64,000 nucleotides of DNA, taken from JBOFIQ01 sp051654905 (lineage in GTDB: Bacteria > Actinomycetota > Actinomycetes > Propionibacteriales > Propionibacteriaceae). Every line of letters starts with the position of its first letter. The stretch's first letter is position 1. The position numbers and the translations under genes were made by a program. The notes below the pieces were generated by a model. The model did not search any database. It saw only the letters and a program-made list of their open reading frames with translations, and was not told the DNA's origin. Where the stretch lies: contig JBOFYY010000156.1 in assembly GCA_051654905.1 (NCBI GenBank), positions 124,001 through 188,000 on the forward strand, written 5' to 3'. Positions 1 through 7,786 of this stretch are shown here, one piece after another.

Positions 1-890
1 ATTCCGGATCGGAAAGTAGACATTGTTAGAATGTCTGCAGTATCAACTTTGCAGAACAAAACAATAAGAGTAGCTATAGTGAGCATGAAGGAAATAATTG
101 CCGCATCGCGAGGTAGTACTGGGTTCTTAATTAAAGCAACCTTATCGCTAATTATCGTGGAGTAAACCATAACTGCAATCAAACCGATCAAGAATATCAG
201 TACTGATAGCTTAGCTTTTGCTTTAACTTTGAATTCAGTAGTTTGATGCGATACCAACCCGGCAGCTTTCCGCTGTTCATATACAGGATCTCCTGCTAGC
301 TTTCCGGTGCCACGAACCTTATCCCAAGTTGCCATAATTCCAGCTACTATCATGCAAGCAAGGAATGTTGAAGGAATACAGACAGCTAAGATTTCAAGGT
401 ATCCAGTGCCACGTGGCTCCATAACTTTAGATAGATACACCACTGCAGCAGAAATCGGAGAAGCAGTAATAGCAATTTGGCTAGACACTACTGCTATCGA
501 TAACGGACGACTTGGCTTAATACCAGCATCTTTTGCTACCTCGGTAATAACTGGCATAGTAGAAAAAGCTGTATGCCCAGTTCCAGCCATGAAAGTCATT
601 AGATAAGTGACCGTTGGAGCCAAAAACATCAGATGACGTGGATGCTTGCGCAGTAGCTTAGCCGCAAGCTGAACTAGGTAGTCCATACCACCAGCTGCCT
701 GCATTGCCGCAATAGCTGCAATAACCGCCATGATAATTGAGACAACATCTAGCGGCATAGCCCCTGGCTTTACACCGAGAGCTCCAAGCACCAAGACACC
801 AAGACCACCGGCAAAACCAATACCTATTCCACCGATACGGGCACCTAGATATATAGCTAGTAGAACGACTACTAGTTGAACCCAAATCAT
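1..890 (-). CDS. dcuA: Anaerobic C4-dicarboxylate transporter, DcuA/DcuB family (3' end beyond window)
   Basis: Inner-membrane carrier of the Dcu family, expected to exchange or take up fumarate, malate, aspartate and succinate. The reverse-strand frame from the ATG at 890 stays open to base 1, giving about 296 residues without a stop. It opens with MIWVQLVVVLLAIYLGARIG and contains the family's IGGIGIGFAGGLGVLVLG and QIAITASPISAAVVYLSKVM segments, and is hydrophobic throughout. The ATG overlaps the aspA stop codon (ATGA), so translation is probably coupled to aspA. The pairing of aspartase with a Dcu carrier is classical: aspartate in, fumarate or succinate out. The C-terminal part, roughly a third of a usual 430-450 residue protein, lies outside the window. 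DcuA versus DcuB cannot be decided here. Confidence 0.9.
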   Translation of the reverse strand, partial: MIWVQLVVVLLAIYLGARIGGIGIGFAGGLGVLVLGALGVKPGAMPLDVVSIIMAVIAAIAAMQAAGGMDYLVQLAAKLLRKHPRHLMFLAPTVTYLMTFMAGTGHTAFSTMPVITEVAKDAGIKPSRPLSIAVVSSQIAITASPISAAVVYLSKVMEPRGTGYLEILAVCIPSTFLACMIVAGIMATWDKVRGTGKLAGDPVYEQRKAAGLVSHQTTEFKVKAKAKLSVLIFLIGLIAVMVYSTIISDKVALIKNPVLPRDAAIISFMLTIATLIVLFCKVDTADILTMSTFRSG

Positions 891-2323
891 TTATTTAGAC
901 CTTCCTTTAACAAAACAGTGACATCCATAGGATCCATTAGGTTCTCCACAGAAAAGATGCGATCTAGCACATCTTCACTCAATAGCTTCCGTTCGAGAAC
1001 AACTTCTTTGACAGATTTGCCAGTTGCAGCACATTCTTTACCGATTAGATCCCCTTCGTGATGTCCAATAATATCGTTAAGATAGGTAACAATACCAATT
1101 GAGTTCATTACAAAGTTTGAGCAAGTCTCTTTATTTGCAGAAATCCCAGAGACGCACTTCTCTTCCAGAACAGTACATGCATTACCAAGTAAAGTAATAG
1201 ACTCAAAAATAGCTTGAGCTATCGCTGGCTCCATTACATTAAGTTGCAGCTGCCCCGCATCAGCAGCCATAAGTACGCATATATCATTTCCGAATACCTT
1301 AAAGCATGCCTGATTGACAACTTCAGGAATAACAGGATTAACCTTAGCTGGCATAATTGAAGATCCAGCCTGCATTTCAGGTAGATTAATTTCCTTTAAT
1401 CCAGCACGTGGCCCCGAAGACAAAAGTCTTAGATCATTACAGATCTTGGAAAGTTTAAGGGCCAATCTCTTCAAGGCGCTATGCACTGAAACATAGTCAC
1501 CACAATCAGAAGTAGCTTCAATAAGATCTTTAGCTGAGGTAACTTTATACCCTGTCACCTCAGCAAGTTTCTTAGTAACTAATTCGACATAACCATCCGG
1601 AGTATTTAGAGCTGTACCAATTGCAGTTGCACCTAGATTCACTCCTAATAGCAATTCTGCATCACCTTTAATATTTTCAAGTTCTTTTTCTAGAGTAACC
1701 GCAAATGCATGGAATTCTTGCCCCAATGTCATAGGAACAGCATCTTGCAGCTGGGTACGCCCCATCTTCAATAGTTTATCAAACTCATTACCTTTTACGT
1801 GAAGAGCTTCTATCAACCCAGAAATTGCTGGTAACATCTTCTGAATAGAAGAATAAACACCCAACCTAAAACCACATGGGTAAGCATCATTAGTTGACTG
1901 ACTACGATTACAATGATCATTTGGATTAATCACATCATATGAGCCTTTTTCTAAAGAGCGATGCTCTAATGCCAAGTTAGCAATAACCTCATTTGTATTC
2001 ATATTAAGTGAGGTTCCAGCACCACCTTGGAATACATCAATCGGGAATTGATCCATACAACGCCCTTCATTAAGGACGGCATCACAAGCCCATACAATAT
2101 CTTTAGCAATATCACTAGGAAGAGCACCTAACTCTTCATTAGCAAGAGCACAAGCCTTCTTTATCTGAACCATGCCTCGAACAAAATCTGGAATAGTACT
2201 AATAGTTACTCCAGAAATGGGGAAATTTTCAATTGCTCGCTGCGTATGCACGCCGTAATATGCTGTCGCCGGTACTTCCTTTTCGCCGAGGAGATCAACT
2301 TCAACTCGAACCTGTGTGTGCAT
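887..2323 (-). CDS. aspA: Aspartate ammonia-lyase (aspartase)
   Basis: Cytosolic enzyme that splits L-aspartate into fumarate and ammonia. The fumarase/aspartase superfamily signature GSSIMPAKVNPVIPEVVNQ is intact, as are GTSLNMNTNEVIANLALE and the substrate-loop region. About 478 residues from the chosen start, the normal family length. I place the start at the ATG at 2323 (MHTQVRVEVDLLGEKEVP), because aspartases begin just before the R-x-E-x-DLLGE segment and a purine-rich AAGGGA lies about ten bases upstream. An in-frame ATG at 2368 would add 15 residues unlike the family and would include a palindrome that looks regulatory. It forms an operon with the downstream dcu gene, which overlaps its stop codon. 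A fumarase is the only serious alternative, but the aspartase reading is supported by the neighbour. Confidence 0.93.
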   Translation of the reverse strand: MHTQVRVEVDLLGEKEVPATAYYGVHTQRAIENFPISGVTISTIPDFVRGMVQIKKACALANEELGALPSDIAKDIVWACDAVLNEGRCMDQFPIDVFQGGAGTSLNMNTNEVIANLALEHRSLEKGSYDVINPNDHCNRSQSTNDAYPCGFRLGVYSSIQKMLPAISGLIEALHVKGNEFDKLLKMGRTQLQDAVPMTLGQEFHAFAVTLEKELENIKGDAELLLGVNLGATAIGTALNTPDGYVELVTKKLAEVTGYKVTSAKDLIEATSDCGDYVSVHSALKRLALKLSKICNDLRLLSSGPRAGLKEINLPEMQAGSSIMPAKVNPVIPEVVNQACFKVFGNDICVLMAADAGQLQLNVMEPAIAQAIFESITLLGNACTVLEEKCVSGISANKETCSNFVMNSIGIVTYLNDIIGHHEGDLIGKECAATGKSVKEVVLERKLLSEDVLDRIFSVENLMDPMDVTVLLKEGLNK

Positions 2324-2351
2324 GAGGATACGTCCCTTTCTTGAAAATGGA

Positions 2352-2365
2352 GCTACATATGTAGC
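2352..2365. repeat. 14-bp perfect palindrome in the aspA leader
   Basis: GCTACATATGTAGC reads the same on both strands. It lies between the likely aspA promoter and the preferred start codon, a position where a dimeric repressor could bind. No matching regulator gene adjoins it, so a regulatory role is inference only. Confidence 0.4.
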
Positions 2366-2391
2366 CATGGAGATTCACTCATTAAGATAGC

Positions 2392-2419
2392 ACCATAAAA
2401 TAGACCCGCATACCCTCAA
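2392..2419 (-). promoter_or_regulatory. Candidate promoter of aspA-dcu
   Basis: On the reverse strand TTGAGG (2414-2419) and TATGGT (2392-2397) are spaced by 16 bases and sit about 70 bases before the aspA start. The surrounding 2420-2480 is very A+T rich. The match to the housekeeping consensus is moderate. Confidence 0.35.
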
Positions 2420-2648
2420 TTACAAAAATGATCAAAAAGACTATAGCTATATTTATATATTATGAAATATAACCTCTAAAATTATTGATACTTCCCCTAA
2501 AAAATAGCTTAGCCAAATACAAAAACAGCTCACCTTACGCATTTTTACTGTACTTAAAGACTTTTGATACTGGCAAAATTGTGAGGTATGTCACTATGCT
2601 CATACCCTGTTTGCTATCTTTCGCAACGACATATAGATTTTCAACCAA

Positions 2649-2785
2649 AGCTAGCGTTCAGGGAATCTGGTGCAACTCCAGAACTGGCGCGCAGCGGTAA
2701 AAGCGAGGGTGTAGCTATCGCCACTGGGGAAACCTGGGAAGGGGGCTACTACCTGATGACCTTGAGTCCGAAAACCTTGCTAGCT
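2649..2785 (+). promoter_or_regulatory. Cobalamin (B12) riboswitch upstream of the btu operon
   Basis: The region carries the ordered conserved blocks of the adenosylcobalamin riboswitch. These are AGGGAATCTGGTGCAA near 2659, ACTGGCGCGCAGCGGTAA near 2683, GCCACTG near 2720, GGGAAGG near 2736, and GATGACCTTGAGTCCG followed by AAAACC near 2754-2775. A closing P1 helix is visible: AGCTAGC at 2649-2655 can pair with GCTAGCT at 2779-2785. The first gene, an FecCD permease, starts 50 bases further on, so the expression platform probably hides its ribosome-binding site (AAGGAGT at 2824-2830) when B12 is bound. Transcription of the three following genes should therefore fall when cellular B12 is high. 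The match is by eye, but the spacing and order of the blocks make it convincing. Confidence 0.9.
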
Positions 2786-2834
2786 CGATTATGTCCGCAC
2801 AATCTCGCGCACAGGTTGCCGTCAAGGAGTCTTT

Positions 2835-3893
2835 GTGTCTCGCGCACATCAATGCCGTCAGCGACGGCTGCCCGCATGGCTCCTTGCCATTATTTTGATC
2901 TTAAACATCGCAATAACGCTGATCTATTCGCTGACTTTTGGAGCTGAATTACTGCCATTTGAACATGTTTGGTCCGCTTTCAATGGAGCTATCCATAACA
3001 AGCCCGGCATCAGTGAAACAGCTGATGTAATCGTTCGCGAATTACGCCTACCACGAGCAGTCCTTGCGGTCTTGGTAGGAGCTGGACTTTCACTTGCCGG
3101 AGCTGGCATGCAAACTCTCGTACGCAACCCCCTTGCTGACCCTTACATTCTCGGAGTTTCCTCAGGCGCATCGGTGGGAGCAACTGCCGTCATAACTATG
3201 GGATTATTTACCAGCCTTGGACTGTGGGCACTCTCCAGTGGAGCCTTAGTAGGTGCACTACTAGCTTCACTATTGGTTTATGGAGTTGCTATAGCACAAG
3301 GTGGCCTTATCCCACTAAGGCTTGTGCTATCTGGAGTTGTTCTTTCGTCAGCTTTTTCAGCATTAGCGAGCTTTCTGGTCTTTCGTGCCGCTGACCCAAG
3401 AGCTGCCCAATCTGTTCTCTTTTGGCTGCTGGGCAGCTTATCGGGAGCTCAATGGAACCGTGTTCCTATCGCTTTAGGATGTGTCATCATCTGTGGCACC
3501 ATCATGTGGGCCGGATCTGGTTGGCTCGATGCTCTCGCCTCTGGTGAAGAACTGGCTGCATCTTTAGGAATCCAAGTAGGACTCCTTCGCACTATGCTTT
3601 TTGTCCTGTTGTCAGTTTTAGTCGGAGTCATGGTTTCCCTAGCTGGCGGCATTGGCTTCGTCGGGCTTGTTATCCCTCACCTAACCCGAAGATTGGCCGG
3701 TGCTAGACACCGAGTACTCCTACCTATATGTGCACTTCTTGGTGGGCTATTCCTACTCTGGGTAGATATCGTTTCTCGCGTAATTGCCCGCCCCATGGAA
3801 GTTCCCTTAGGAGTTGTAACCGGTGTTATCGGCGCTCCTCTTTTCATCCTGCTAATGGGACGACGTACCTACCAGTTTGGAGAAAACTCATGA
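2835..3893 (+). CDS. btuC: FecCD-family ABC permease, vitamin B12 importer
   Basis: Membrane subunit of a binding-protein-dependent importer of the BtuC/FecCD family. The 352-residue product is hydrophobic throughout, compatible with the ten helices of the family. Family segments seen include ELRLPRAVLAVLVGAGLSLAG, NPLADPYILGVSSGASVGA and GGIGFVGLVIPHLTRRLAG (the loop that contacts the ATPase). The start is GTG at 2835, preceded by AAGGAGT with good spacing. It lies directly after the cobalamin riboswitch and its stop overlaps the start of the ATPase gene (ATGA). A siderophore or F420-0 substrate would be possible from the family alone, but the riboswitch favours a corrinoid. Confidence 0.9.
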   Translation: MSRAHQCRQRRLPAWLLAIILILNIAITLIYSLTFGAELLPFEHVWSAFNGAIHNKPGISETADVIVRELRLPRAVLAVLVGAGLSLAGAGMQTLVRNPLADPYILGVSSGASVGATAVITMGLFTSLGLWALSSGALVGALLASLLVYGVAIAQGGLIPLRLVLSGVVLSSAFSALASFLVFRAADPRAAQSVLFWLLGSLSGAQWNRVPIALGCVIICGTIMWAGSGWLDALASGEELAASLGIQVGLLRTMLFVLLSVLVGVMVSLAGGIGFVGLVIPHLTRRLAGARHRVLLPICALLGGLFLLWVDIVSRVIARPMEVPLGVVTGVIGAPLFILLMGRRTYQFGENS

Positions 3894-4666
3894 GTAGTCT
3901 TCACGCGGTAGATGTCACCTGCAGTATTGCTGGTCGAGTTATCGTCGCATCAGCTCAAATAACAGCTGAAACCGGAAAAATGACAGCCCTAGTTGGCTGT
4001 AACGGATCTGGAAAATCTACACTGCTGCGAGCTATGGCTGGCATAACCCGACCTGACTCTGGCGCTATCGGGATTGACCAAGTGCCACTTTCTAATCTTT
4101 CTCCTCGTGAGCGCGCCCGTCGTATCGCCTTCACCGCCCAAGAAGAAATGCCTTCAGCAGAACTCAGCGTAGGTGAATTTGTTGCGCTAGGACGCACCCC
4201 ACATCGACGTCCTTGGGAAGGCGGAACTAAACAGGAAAAAGACATCGTTGCTGCTGCGCTAGAGCGAGTAGGCATGCTCGATAAAATCGACCGTAACTGT
4301 GCTGCTCTATCAGGTGGCGAACGACGTCGTGCTGCGTTAGCTAGATCTTTTGCCCAAGATAGCGACCTGATGTTACTCGACGAACCCACCAATCACCTTG
4401 ATATTTCAAGCCAACTACATCTACTGCAATTGTTACAAGAATCTGGCAGAACAGTTCTGGCAGCTATCCATGATCTTGACCTAGCAATGATGTATTTCGA
4501 CGCGGTCTATGTTCTCCATAACCAACAGGTTATTGCTGCTGGAAAACCTTCTGATGTTCTTGATAAGAGTGTCATATCACAAGCCTTTCAAGTCTCCAGC
4601 TCAAGAGTTTGTTCTCACAGCGGTCTATCTCATCTTGTTTTTGAACCACTACAAAGAAAGAACTAA
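3890..4666 (+). CDS. btuD: ABC transporter ATP-binding protein, vitamin B12 importer
   Basis: Cytosolic ATPase that powers the importer. The 258-residue product has the Walker A motif GCNGSGKST, the signature LSGGERRRAALAR, Walker B LMLLDEPTNHLD and the switch histidine in AAIHDLD. The real start is the ATG at 3890, overlapping the permease stop; the frame stays open further upstream but only as antisense-like sequence within the permease gene. The substrate-binding lipoprotein follows 6 bases after the stop. The length and motif set are typical for FepC/BtuD-type ATPases. Confidence 0.9.
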   Translation: MSSLHAVDVTCSIAGRVIVASAQITAETGKMTALVGCNGSGKSTLLRAMAGITRPDSGAIGIDQVPLSNLSPRERARRIAFTAQEEMPSAELSVGEFVALGRTPHRRPWEGGTKQEKDIVAAALERVGMLDKIDRNCAALSGGERRRAALARSFAQDSDLMLLDEPTNHLDISSQLHLLQLLQESGRTVLAAIHDLDLAMMYFDAVYVLHNQQVIAAGKPSDVLDKSVISQAFQVSSSRVCSHSGLSHLVFEPLQRKN

Positions 4667-4672
4667 GTACCC

Positions 4673-5731
4673 ATGAAACGTCTCCCCTTAGTCACCCTTG
4701 CGATAGCAACCTTGTGCACGGCCTTGGCAGGATGCTCTGATCCCAAGAGCGCTTCCAACACCACTCAATCTCCGGCCACCAATACTGTAACTGTCACCAA
4801 CTGTGGCAAAGAAGTAACATTCAAAAAAGCTGGCTCCATGGTTGTCAATGACACCAATATCACCACGATTGTGTTGGCGGTAGGAGCACGTCCACTCGTC
4901 AAAGGTGTCTTTGTAAAGCAATCCGATAAAGACGTAATGGACGCAGTTTACGGCGAAGATTCAAAGAGCCTAACTGTAATTGACACTAACTATCCATCAC
5001 TAGAAACTGTAATCGCACGTACCCCAGATACAATGGTAGCGGGCTGGAATTATGGGTTCTCTGATAGCAAAGGTTTTACTCCTGACATACTCAAGGAAAA
5101 GGGAATCGACAGCTACATTCTGACTGAATCCTGCAAACAAGCCGATGGTAAAGCTCGTGGGTTGGTAGATCCTTGGGAAGCGCTACGCAGCGATCTAACA
5201 AATATGGGTAAAATTACTGGAAACGAAGATAAAGCCGCCACCGCCGTCACTAATATCGATACCCGACTCGCGGCAGTAAAAGCTGCTCCAGCTGGCGCCA
5301 AGAAACCTACAGTTTTCCTTTTTGATTCTGGCAAAGACGCTATCTTTACCAGCGGTAAGTTCGGCGCCCCAGAAGCTATCATCACTGCTGCCGGCGCAAA
5401 AAATGCCACCAGCGACGTCGATAATACTTGGACTGAGGTGGGCTGGGAAAAACTAACTGCTTCCAACCCAGACATTATTGCTTTCGTCGAGTACCCCGGG
5501 CAGACCTATCAAGAAAAAGTAGCTGCTCTCAAAGCTCATCCTGCCAGCAAGGATCTAGAAGCAGTAAAGAATGACCGCTTCATAAACTTGCCCTACGTAG
5601 CATGGACATCTGGTCCGCTAAATATCGATGCAGCTGAAGCTTTGCGCGTATCGATGGAAGGATATGGACTGCTTCCAAAATCAGGGATCAAACCTGGGTT
5701 TGATCTAGCTTCAGCAGTGCCACAAAAGTAA
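4673..5731 (+). CDS. btuF: Substrate-binding lipoprotein of the B12-type importer
   Basis: Secreted, membrane-anchored binding protein. The signal peptide ends in the lipobox LAGC (residues 18-21), so Cys21 should be lipidated. The rest is a periplasmic-binding (TroA/BtuF-like) fold of 352 residues, with the typical VVNDTNITTIVLAVGARP start of the first lobe. Segments such as MVAGWNYGFSD and YILTESC resemble proteins that databases often call proposed F420-0 binding proteins. Here the operon is headed by a cobalamin riboswitch, so a corrinoid is the better guess. It is the last gene of the operon, followed by a strong terminator. The exact ligand cannot be read from sequence. Confidence 0.82.
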   Translation: MKRLPLVTLAIATLCTALAGCSDPKSASNTTQSPATNTVTVTNCGKEVTFKKAGSMVVNDTNITTIVLAVGARPLVKGVFVKQSDKDVMDAVYGEDSKSLTVIDTNYPSLETVIARTPDTMVAGWNYGFSDSKGFTPDILKEKGIDSYILTESCKQADGKARGLVDPWEALRSDLTNMGKITGNEDKAATAVTNIDTRLAAVKAAPAGAKKPTVFLFDSGKDAIFTSGKFGAPEAIITAAGAKNATSDVDNTWTEVGWEKLTASNPDIIAFVEYPGQTYQEKVAALKAHPASKDLEAVKNDRFINLPYVAWTSGPLNIDAAEALRVSMEGYGLLPKSGIKPGFDLASAVPQK

Positions 5732-5742
5732 AGTCTGTTTCA

Positions 5743-5775
5743 TGTGTCTCCCCCTAGATTTCAGGGGGAGACACA
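5743..5775 (+). terminator. Rho-independent terminator after btuF
   Basis: Perfect 13-bp inverted repeat (TGTGTCTCCCCCT at 5743-5755, AGGGGGAGACACA at 5763-5775) with a 7-base loop, followed by TTTTC. It begins 12 bases after the stop codon. Confidence 0.85.
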
Positions 5776-5779
5776 TTTT

Positions 5780-5854
5780 CTGTCACAGATTGCCAAAGAT
5801 TAGTAAAACCCTCATTTTTTGGCTGTTTTAGCGATCCTTGGCAATCTGAGACAG
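5780..5854. repeat. Long imperfect inverted repeat between btuF and the ABC exporter
   Basis: Arms of 21 bases (5780-5800 and 5834-5854) pair with two mismatches around a 33-base loop. The repeat fills most of the space between two convergent genes and lies 8 bases from the exporter stop at 5863. It may act as a reverse-strand terminator, although no T-run follows on that strand. Confidence 0.6.
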
Positions 5855-5862
5855 AAATCAAT

Positions 5863-7716
5863 TTAGGTACTAACTGATCCTCGGTCATGCAACTCTGCAT
5901 AAATACCACCTGCTGCAAGTAACTCGCTATGGCGACCATGTTCCACAATGCGCCCTTGCTTGACCACAACAATTTGATCTGCATTACGGATCGTTGACAA
6001 TCTATGAGCTATCACCAGTGATGTGTGATGAGCCATCGTATGATCAAATGCTGCATGAACTGCTGCTTCTGATTCACTATCGAGGTGAGCGGTAGCCTCA
6101 TCTAGGACAATGATCGGTGGCGCCTTAACTAGAAGCCGGGCAATAGCAAGACGCTGTCGTTCGCCACCTGATAGTCGATATCCCCGCTCTCCTACCATAG
6201 TGTCCAGCCCATCAGGAAGACGGCGTACTAGGTCTGCGATATGGGCTGATTCTAATGCCTGCCACATCTCTTCTTCAGTAACTTCTAGACGCGCGTAAGA
6301 CAAGTTATGTCGAATCGTATCGTGGAACATATGGGCATCTTGAGTAACGTAACCAAGAGATGCTTGTAGCGACGCCAGAGTGACATCGGAAATATCTTGT
6401 CCCCCAATCCGAATCACTCCTGAAGTAGGGTCATATAGGCGCGCTAGTAAATGAGTCAGCGTTGTTTTCCCGGCCCCTGATGGACCTACTAAGGCCACAG
6501 TTTGCCCTGGCTCGACGCGGAAACTCACCTCATGTATGACTTGTTCTGACAGTTTCTCATCGGCGACGACTGTCGACTCCAATGAAGCTAATGACACTAA
6601 ATCTGCAGCCGGATAGGTGAAAGATACTCGATCAAATTCAATACTTGCCGGTCCTTGCAGTGACACTGCATTCGGCTTTTCTGCCACCATCGGAGCTAGA
6701 TCAAGAACTTCAAAAACTCGTTCAAAACTCACCATCGCAGACATGATATCTACGCGAGTATTAGTGAGATTTATGAGTGGTCCATATAGTTGAGAAAGTA
6801 ATGCTGCAAGTGCGGTGAGAGTTCCTACCGACATCTCTCCAGCAGCTGTCCAAAGTCCTCCCACACCATAGACCATTGCTGAAGCTAAGGCTGCTACTAA
6901 CGTCATCATGACAATAAAAAACCGTTGCACCATCGCAGTTTTAATTCCGGTATCACGCAAAACTCCAGCCTTTTCAGCAAAGAGATTATGCTCGTCGCCA
7001 GAACGTCCAAAGAGTTTTACTAATAGTGCGCCAGAGACTGCGAAACGTTCAGTCATAGTGGCAGATACATCACCGTTATAGGTTGCTGCATCGCGAGTAA
7101 GGTCAGCTAGCTGACGTCCTACTATTCGCGCCGGAATCATAAAAAGTGGCAACAGAATGACCGATAACACTGTGAGCCACGGATTTAGCGACAACATCGC
7201 AATAAGTACCAAAATCAACTTGATTAGTGACGATACGACATTCGACAGTGTGGCGGTAAAAGCTCGTTGAGCTCCAGTAACATCTGCATGAATACGAGAA
7301 ACTAGTTTTCCGGTATGGGTACGAGAGAAGAACGCTATTGGCATAGCAGTGACGTGATCGAATACTTGCAGTCTTAATTGATAGATCAATCCTTCACCGA
7401 TACGCGATGAACACCAGCGATCTGTCAGATTTGTAACTGCCGCAAGCACTGCTACTACAGCCACGATGCCAGCTAGCACGATCACAAGAGTAGGGTTCTT
7501 CCCCAGAACTCCTTTATCTAAGATCTCTTTCAGTAGTAGCGGCGGCACAATATCAAGAAAAGAACCCAATATCGATAGCAGCACACTGGCGACGATAAGC
7601 GAACTAAAAGGTTTGGCATAGGACAAGACTCTTGGCCAAGTCCCTTTTGCAAGACGGTGATGTTTAACCGATTGGTCGCGTGTTAACGCACGTGCTGCTG
7701 CACCCATACCTGGCAT
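5863..7716 (-). CDS. ABC exporter, fused membrane and ATPase domains (type IV exporter family)
   Basis: Half-transporter of about 617 residues, expected to work as a homodimer or heterodimer exporting a lipid, peptide or drug. The N-terminal 330 residues form the six-helix ABC_membrane domain. The C-terminal part has Walker A GPSGAGKT, signature LSGGERQRLAIAR, Walker B IIVLDEATAHLD and the switch IAHRLST. I chose the ATG at 7716 (MPGMGAAARAL) because AAGGAG lies seven bases before it; the longer frame from 7779 would run into the divergent gene's leader. No partner half-transporter is adjacent, which favours a homodimer. The substrate is unknown. Confidence 0.88.
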   Translation of the reverse strand: MPGMGAAARALTRDQSVKHHRLAKGTWPRVLSYAKPFSSLIVASVLLSILGSFLDIVPPLLLKEILDKGVLGKNPTLVIVLAGIVAVVAVLAAVTNLTDRWCSSRIGEGLIYQLRLQVFDHVTAMPIAFFSRTHTGKLVSRIHADVTGAQRAFTATLSNVVSSLIKLILVLIAMLSLNPWLTVLSVILLPLFMIPARIVGRQLADLTRDAATYNGDVSATMTERFAVSGALLVKLFGRSGDEHNLFAEKAGVLRDTGIKTAMVQRFFIVMMTLVAALASAMVYGVGGLWTAAGEMSVGTLTALAALLSQLYGPLINLTNTRVDIMSAMVSFERVFEVLDLAPMVAEKPNAVSLQGPASIEFDRVSFTYPAADLVSLASLESTVVADEKLSEQVIHEVSFRVEPGQTVALVGPSGAGKTTLTHLLARLYDPTSGVIRIGGQDISDVTLASLQASLGYVTQDAHMFHDTIRHNLSYARLEVTEEEMWQALESAHIADLVRRLPDGLDTMVGERGYRLSGGERQRLAIARLLVKAPPIIVLDEATAHLDSESEAAVHAAFDHTMAHHTSLVIAHRLSTIRNADQIVVVKQGRIVEHGRHSELLAAGGIYAELHDRGSVST

Positions 7717-7786
7717 CGCGTATCTCCTTTCACCGCCCCCTAACCTACCGGTCTTCTGCTTGAGATACACATGCAACAATCAATTC

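Noticed and set aside
658..885. Reverse-strand ORF of 75 codons
   Set aside because: Low-complexity, Trp/Cys/Arg-rich shadow of the dcu gene in another frame.
2803..2848. Direct repeat TCTCGCGCACA at 2803-2813 and 2838-2848
   Set aside because: The second copy lies in the btuC start region; it could be part of the riboswitch platform, but no fold clearly needs it.
2588..2947. Forward ORF running through the riboswitch into btuC
   Set aside because: It overlaps a structured RNA element and btuC in another frame, with no ribosome-binding site.
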